From: Pseudomonadota bacterium
GTDB lineage: Bacteria; Bdellovibrionota; Bacteriovoracia; Bacteriovoracales; Bacteriovoracaceae
Assembly (NCBI GenBank): GCA_021299675.1
Contig: JAJTIF010000202.1
Span: 1-9,259 of the forward strand
Reading direction: 5' to 3'
Length of the DNA stretch: 9,259 nucleotides
The notes under the pieces were generated by a model that saw only the letters and a list, made by a program, of their open reading frames with translations, was not told where the DNA came from and made no database searches. The translations under genes were made by a program, and so were the position numbers. Position 1 is the first letter of the stretch; each line of letters begins with the position of its first letter. Below, piece by piece: positions 4,940 through 9,259 of this stretch.

Positions 4940-7663
4940 TCACAATAAGATTCTCAAGGAATCTAGGTTTAACTGGGCTTCATTCATCGCCTTCTCGAGT
5001 TTGAGGCGGCGGGTTTTAAGTTCGACGATGTCTTTCAGGGAGACCGTTGGGTTCACTTCTCGCAACTTCTCTAAGCGCAGGATCTCTCCGTCAAAGTGCG
5101 TCTTCATTTCGAGGATGAACTTTTCTTTGTACTGCTTAGCCCGGGGAAGCGAGAGCTCTTTAGCTTTCTTCAAAAGCTCTTTCACCACTTCACGCGGCAG
5201 CTCCCGTACCCGTGCCAGCTGCTCGGGGTTCGCCGCCTGGGTGCTGTCGTCGACCTGCTTCTTGGGGATCTTTGGTGTGAGGTCAACCCCCTTGGAATTG
5301 ATCAGCACTCGCAGCGGAGTCGGAGGGAACCACTTCTCAAGCTGCAAGCGCTTCTCGCCCATGCAGGTTAGGGTAAAAAATCCTTCGATCAGAAGCGGCT
5401 CCGGGGCCCGCGTCTTCCAAGTGGAGACAGTGACGTTGCCCACTTCTTTGGAGGCAACGAGATCCATGATTCCTAAGACCATGGCGTGATCCCAGTTCAA
5501 AAAAACAAGCTCCGCCCGCTTGAGTGCGACTTCCCGATCAAAGGTCACCGACACGCCCTCGTGGGGTAGACCCGGGAAATGAGGCAGGTACATATTATCG
5601 CTGGGCTTTAGATAAAAACTCACACCATCGAGATCCTCGACATCGACACCCAGCCGCTCACACAGTGTGAGGAAGAAGTTTTTAAGCTGGTCACTCTTTT
5701 CGACAAGCTTGAGTGCGCTCACATGACCCTGGGCTTTTTCTTCATCATATGAGTTGAGCTCGACTAAACGGTCCTGCCCTTCTTCTAATCGCTCTTCGAT
5801 GATTTTATGCTCTTCTTGGGTGCGTGCGATCAAAGCAGTGAGTCTCTTTTCATCGAGCTCTTCCTCTTCGAGTAAACCTTTGAGGTCATCGCGGACTGTT
5901 GCATAAAGCTCAGAGGCTCCGCGAGGCGAACTCTCAAACGCATTCAGTCCCTCGTGGAACCAGTGATACAAGATCGCTTCCGTAGAAGCTTCAATGTAGG
6001 GCACGTGAATGTTGATATCATTCTTTTGTCCGATTCGATCCAGGCGACCGATTCGCTGCTCGAGAAGATCTGGCAACTTTGGCAGATCAAAGAGAATCAA
6101 GTGGGAGGCGAATTCGAAGTTGCGGCCCTCGGCTCCTGTTTCGGTGGAGAGAAGGATCTGCGCTCCCTCAGGATCGGCAAACCAAGCAGCCGCGCGGTCT
6201 CGGTGCAAGAGCGGCATGCCGCCGTGGAAAAGAGCATTTTTGGCGGTGGAGAGCTGTTTGAGTGAAGCTTCGAGCATCACCACCGTGTCTTTATCGTGAC
6301 ACAGGAGCAGCGTCTTGCGGTCGCGCGTCTGGTCCAGGTGCTTGACGAGCCAGTGGAGCTTGAGCTTATACAGATCGTTTTCATTGGGTTTCTTCTTTTC
6401 ACTACGCAAGGGGTGTGCGTGCAGAATGCGTTTGGGGAAGAACTCCGCAAAACTCTGCATCCGTTTGCGGGTGTTACGAAAATACACGCGGCCTGTGCCA
6501 TGGCGATCTAAAAGATCGGAGAGGACTTTCTTCTTCTCCTCAGTATTCTTTGGGATGCCGAGCCCAAAGCCCTTGAGCTTGGACTGCTGCTTGGCCGTGA
6601 GAGCCTTCTCACTTTCTAGAAGTCGTGCAATCGCCGAGATCTCCTGGAAATTGCCGTGCTCCTCAAGGAAGGTGTCGTAGTCATGGAAGCGCTGAGGGTC
6701 CAAGAGCTTCAAGCGCGCGAAGTGTCCGCCGAGACCGAGGATCTCAGGTGTGCCAGAAAGCAGCACCAGACCTTCAGTGTGATGAGCAAGCTTCTCGATG
6801 AAATTGTATTCTGGAGATCCCCCCTCGGGAGACCAGCGCAGTTGATGAGCCTCATCCACGATGATCATGTCCCACAGGTCGTTGAGCATGAACTCAGCGA
6901 GCCAGTCGTTTTGCATCAGATAGCGCAGACTCACGATGAAGAGCTGTTGATCTTCAAAGGGATTCTCTCCCTCCGTCAGTCCCGTCTCATGGTTGATGGT
7001 GGCAAACGAGAGATTAAACTTTTTCAGCATCTCCACAAACCACTGATAGACCAGCGAGTCGGGTACCACGATGACCGCGCGCTCGGCGCGGCTTGTGATG
7101 AGAAGGTGATGCAGTATGAGCCCGGCTTCGATAGTTTTTCCTAGACCGACTTCATCGGCCAGCATGACACGAGGCCTTGGTCGCTTGGTGATCTCATGAG
7201 CGACAAACTGCTGGTGCGGGATGAGCGCGAGCCGGGCCCCAGTGAAGCCTCTCACGGGCGAGAGGAAAAGATTGCGCTGATTCAGCAGAATATCATAACG
7301 AAGCTTAAAGAGATTGTCGGAATCAACCTGACCGGCGAAGAGCCGCTCCTCAGGTCTAGAAAGTGAGAGTGTGTCTGAGAGCTGCATCTCGGCGGCCTTA
7401 CTCGTGTCAAAATGATAGGTGATCAATTGCTCAGCTTCAGAGACTTCACGCACCACTTGCAGGGATCCGTCTTGCAGGCGCACTTCATCGCCGACGCCGA
7501 ATTTGATTCGTCTGAGTGGGGCCGTCTGCGCACCGTAACGGCGTTCTACTTTTGCCGAAGCAAAAAAAGCCGTCACTGTTTTACTCTCACACTCGACGAT
7601 GATCCCGAGCCCCAATTCAGGTTCTGTTTCACTCATCCAACGCTGACCAATAACAAATCTCAA
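4940..7663 (-). CDS. rapA: RNA polymerase-associated ATPase RapA (HepA), Swi2/Snf2 family
   Basis: The 907-residue product is collinear with E. coli RapA (968 residues). RapA is a Swi2/Snf2 translocase that binds RNA polymerase and recycles it after transcription. The N-terminal Tudor-like domain begins FVIGQRWMSETEPELGLG, against FTLGQRWISDTESELGLG in E. coli. The ATPase follows with Walker A ADEVGLGKT (residues 169-177), DEAH (270-273) and SGTPE (303-307), then helicase lobe 2 ending RIGRLDRIGQ (537-546). The RapA-specific C-terminal region keeps SDNMYLPHFPGL, VTFDREVALKR and RLEKLREVNPT. The start is TTG 7663, with AGAGG nine bases before it, giving exactly the E. coli N-terminal length. 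TTG 7690 and ATG 7672 in frame are less likely: 7690 falls upstream of the predicted transcript start and 7672 abuts the ribosome site. It is first in an operon with thioredoxin, DUF6952-like and GNAT genes. Confidence 0.96.
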   Translation of the reverse strand: MRFVIGQRWMSETEPELGLGIIVECESKTVTAFFASAKVERRYGAQTAPLRRIKFGVGDEVRLQDGSLQVVREVSEAEQLITYHFDTSKAAEMQLSDTLSLSRPEERLFAGQVDSDNLFKLRYDILLNQRNLFLSPVRGFTGARLALIPHQQFVAHEITKRPRPRVMLADEVGLGKTIEAGLILHHLLITSRAERAVIVVPDSLVYQWFVEMLKKFNLSFATINHETGLTEGENPFEDQQLFIVSLRYLMQNDWLAEFMLNDLWDMIIVDEAHQLRWSPEGGSPEYNFIEKLAHHTEGLVLLSGTPEILGLGGHFARLKLLDPQRFHDYDTFLEEHGNFQEISAIARLLESEKALTAKQQSKLKGFGLGIPKNTEEKKKVLSDLLDRHGTGRVYFRNTRKRMQSFAEFFPKRILHAHPLRSEKKKPNENDLYKLKLHWLVKHLDQTRDRKTLLLCHDKDTVVMLEASLKQLSTAKNALFHGGMPLLHRDRAAAWFADPEGAQILLSTETGAEGRNFEFASHLILFDLPKLPDLLEQRIGRLDRIGQKNDINIHVPYIEASTEAILYHWFHEGLNAFESSPRGASELYATVRDDLKGLLEEEELDEKRLTALIARTQEEHKIIEERLEEGQDRLVELNSYDEEKAQGHVSALKLVEKSDQLKNFFLTLCERLGVDVEDLDGVSFYLKPSDNMYLPHFPGLPHEGVSVTFDREVALKRAELVFLNWDHAMVLGIMDLVASKEVGNVTVSTWKTRAPEPLLIEGFFTLTCMGEKRLQLEKWFPPTPLRVLINSKGVDLTPKIPKKQVDDSTQAANPEQLARVRELPREVVKELLKKAKELSLPRAKQYKEKFILEMKTHFDGEILRLEKLREVNPTVSLKDIVELKTRRLKLEKAMNEAQLNLDSLRILL

Positions 7664-7691
7664 GGGTGACATCCTCTGCAAAATGAACAAC

Positions 7692-7697
7692 TATAAT
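7692..7697 (+). promoter_or_regulatory. -10 box (TATAAT) of the tlpA-like gene, overlapping the rapA -10
   Basis: A perfect TATAAT occupies the same bases as the rapA -10 box on the other strand, so the two divergent genes share a symmetric -10 element. The best -35 is GTGACA (7666-7671), but its 20-base spacer is longer than usual. The start would lie near 7704, giving a leader of about 23 bases that includes AAGGGG (7714-7719). Confidence 0.45.
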
Positions 7698-7722
7698 AGC
7701 TCAATGAAGCGATAAGGGGCAA
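7693..7722 (-). promoter_or_regulatory. rapA operon promoter (sigma-70 type)
   Basis: On the minus strand, TTGCCC (7722-7717) and TATTAT (7698-7693) are separated by 18 bases, a good sigma-70 arrangement. Transcription would start near 7686, leaving a leader of about 23 bases with AGAGG (7677-7673) before the TTG start at 7663. The -35 box overlaps the ribosome binding site of the divergent tlpA-like gene. Confidence 0.5.
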
Positions 7723-7726
7723 TTCA

Positions 7727-8923
7727 ATGATACGGCTGTTGTGTCTTAGTCTCAGTGTGTTTTTTTGTTCTCAACTCTTTGCACGCGCTGCACGTCCCCA
7801 AAGTGGCGTTTGGCGCTTTGAGCTGGAGTACCCCTCAACAAAAATCCCTTTTGTGATGGAACTTGAACCCACGCGCAAAGGCTTTCAGGCCACATTGGTG
7901 AACGGCAGAGAGCGTCTAGACCTGGGTCTGGCGCGAGTGGAAAAAGGCGTGTGGACTTATCAACTACAGACTTATCAAAACTACCTTGAATTCACCCAAA
8001 TCTCAGCGCGCTCGATTAAAGGCTTTTTCGTCAAGGCCACCAACAATCCCGTGGAGAAAGTTCCTTTCACGGCTACCCCTGGCCCCATTCATCGCTTCGA
8101 TCGTCCTGCAGTGAAAGCAAGCATTAATCTCAACGGAAAATGGGCCATGGAGCTCCAGAGCAGTGACGGAAAAAAAACTCCCGCGATCATCCTCTTCGAT
8201 CAAGCGGGTGACACCCTCAACGCTTCTATCCTCACACCCACCGGTGACTACCGTTACATCGATGGACACGTGAGTGGGAATGAGTTTGTGGCGGCAGCCT
8301 TCGATGGTGTTTACCATTTTACCTTCAAAGGAAAACTCGAGGGAGAAACGCTCAAGGGGTCACTGGCAGGAAAATCAGTGACTAACTTTTCTGCAAAAAA
8401 TGATCCCCAGGCACAGCTTCCCGATCCGCTCAAACAAACACAGATCGAGCAGGTGAGCTTTAAGTTCTCCGATGTTCTAGGAAAAGAATATTCTCTCGAG
8501 GATTTTAAGGGAAAGCCCGTAGTACTCCAGATTTTTGGCTCCTGGTGCCCCAATTGCATCGACGAACTCGACTTTTTAGGGCCTTGGTATATTCAGAACA
8601 GAAAACGGGGTGTCGAAATCATCGCCCTGTCTTTTGAGTACGCCGCTACTCCTGAGCAGGCTCGCCGCCACCTGAAGAAAGTCATTGAGAAGAGAAACAT
8701 TCCCTACACTGTGCTTCTGGCAGGAACGTCGCGCGCAGACAAACCGGAAGATAAGTTACCGAGCCTAAAAAACTTCATCAGCTTCCCCACCACCATTTTC
8801 CTCGACCGCAACCATCGAGTAAAAAAAGTCCACGCGGGATTCAATGGCCCGAGCACCGGGCTTTACTATTCTGAGTTTAAAGCGATGTTTGAGAAATCGA
8901 TCGACGAGTTGACCGCGGACTAA
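7727..8923 (+). CDS. Secreted TlpA/ResA-like thiol-disulfide oxidoreductase with two beta repeats
   Basis: The 398-residue product begins with a signal peptide (MIRLLCLSLSVFFCSQLFARA, cleavage around residue 20-22). Two beta-rich segments of about 90 residues follow (roughly 26-118 and 134-225). They appear to be copies of one domain: both open with G-x-W-x(3)-L-type sequence and close with I/L-x-G. The C-terminal 160 residues are a TlpA/ResA thioredoxin fold with WCPNC at 273-277, after VVLQIFGS, and the cis-proline at SFPTTIFLD (Pro354). Such proteins act outside the cytoplasmic membrane, reducing disulfides, for example in cytochrome c maturation. AAGGGG seven bases before the ATG sets the start. 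There is no lipobox, so it is probably soluble in the periplasm. It is divergent from rapA and overlaps the next gene tail to tail by 4 bases. Confidence 0.88.
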   Translation: MIRLLCLSLSVFFCSQLFARAARPQSGVWRFELEYPSTKIPFVMELEPTRKGFQATLVNGRERLDLGLARVEKGVWTYQLQTYQNYLEFTQISARSIKGFFVKATNNPVEKVPFTATPGPIHRFDRPAVKASINLNGKWAMELQSSDGKKTPAIILFDQAGDTLNASILTPTGDYRYIDGHVSGNEFVAAAFDGVYHFTFKGKLEGETLKGSLAGKSVTNFSAKNDPQAQLPDPLKQTQIEQVSFKFSDVLGKEYSLEDFKGKPVVLQIFGSWCPNCIDELDFLGPWYIQNRKRGVEIIALSFEYAATPEQARRHLKKVIEKRNIPYTVLLAGTSRADKPEDKLPSLKNFISFPTTIFLDRNHRVKKVHAGFNGPSTGLYYSEFKAMFEKSIDELTAD

Positions 8924-9259
8924 TCTTCCGGCTCAATGCTCTCTTCAGCCTCATCCGACTCCGACTTGCCGTAATCATTGTCATCATAGATCTGGGGCAG
9001 CTCAGCGGCGGAAGCCTCGGGCAGCGACGGAGGCTGTTGGTAGTTCGAAAAAACTTCTAGCCCTGACTCTTTAAGTTTAAAGCTCATGGTGCTCTGGATG
9101 AGCATGAGAAAGGTCACCACGAGGGCCGCGGGGTAGCGAAGCTTCGGTTTCAAGAAGAGCACAGTGACACTCAAAGCAGCAGCGGCGATGGCGACGGCGA
9201 TGAACATTTCCGCCATGGCGATGTGGGACCCGACATGAATCTTATCGATACCGTTTACC
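8920..9259 (-). CDS. Membrane protein, C-terminal part; 5' end probably beyond the window
   Basis: At least 98 residues are read from ATG 9216, but the frame stays open to the window edge (14 further codons, VNGIDKIHVGSHIA). Neither ATG 9216 nor ATG 9207 has a Shine-Dalgarno. I therefore treat it as a partial gene. The protein has two hydrophobic helices (FIAVAIAAAALSVTVLFL and YPAALVVTFLMLIQSTM) joined by a short basic loop (KPKLR). A soluble C-terminal tail of about 50 residues ends in a very acidic stretch (SESDEAEESIEPED). The basic loop suggests that it faces the cytoplasm, with the acidic tail on the outer face. The stop codon overlaps that of the convergent tlpA-like gene by 4 bases. 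Family not recognised. Confidence 0.6.
   Translation of the reverse strand, partial: VNGIDKIHVGSHIAMAEMFIAVAIAAAALSVTVLFLKPKLRYPAALVVTFLMLIQSTMSFKLKESGLEVFSNYQQPPSLPEASAAELPQIYDDNDYGKSESDEAEESIEPED

Noticed and set aside
5001..5489. Plus-strand frame inside rapA
   Set aside because: Antisense to conserved RapA C-terminal sequence; its composition is that of a shadow frame, with no ribosome site.
7704..7715. Tiny ATG-AAG-CGA-TAA frame in the tlpA leader as a possible leader peptide
   Set aside because: It is three codons with no ribosome site and begins about where the transcript is predicted to start.

Overview
The window looks like a compact, roughly 50% GC chromosomal segment from a Gram-negative bacterium. 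Several features recall Bdellovibrio-like bacteria (Bdellovibrionota): TTAC-type half-sites in front of a lexA-like gene, a CheY-like stand-alone receiver, a sigma-54-like promoter, a periplasmic TlpA-type protein and very tight packing. That placement is an inference from gene content and style. No rRNA, tRNA, insertion sequence, phage gene or CRISPR array is visible.

Left part (1-2019). The C-terminal end of a radical SAM/SPASM protein enters from the left edge. A 71-base gap follows, holding four TTACGG repeats, and then a complete lexA repressor gene. Two small genes come next: a 63-residue acidic protein and a 46-residue single-pass membrane protein that is easily missed, separated by a strong hairpin. 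The membrane-protein gene runs tail to tail into a minus-strand DUF5522-like gene with a CC-x3-C-x2-CPY motif.

Middle part (2035-3943). A secreted protein of unknown function starts only 27 bases from the divergent DUF5522 gene. Its ATG lies where transcription from a perfect TATAAT would begin, so a leaderless mRNA is likely. A single-domain response regulator follows, and its 3' end overlaps a convergent gene for a 150-residue protein with a charged helical tail. A 290-base gene-free gap then holds a near-consensus sigma-54 promoter pointing right, with no obvious coding sequence behind it, and a pyrimidine-rich tract.

Right part (3944-9259). A minus-strand operon encodes RapA (the RNA polymerase recycling ATPase), a cytoplasmic thioredoxin, a DUF6952-like small protein and a GNAT acetyltransferase. 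The spacings are 7 nt, 3 nt and a 4-nt overlap. Divergent from rapA, across a shared promoter region, is a secreted TlpA-like thiol-disulfide protein with two tandem beta-rich repeats before its thioredoxin domain. It converges with a minus-strand membrane protein gene that runs off the right edge.

Functional themes are DNA-damage regulation (lexA and possibly the small genes after it), transcription recycling coupled to cytoplasmic thiol redox (rapA-trx operon) and periplasmic thiol redox (tlpA). The least explained items are the direct-repeat operator array, the small lexA-adjacent membrane protein, the orphan sigma-54 promoter and the rapA-trx-DUF6952-GNAT operon.
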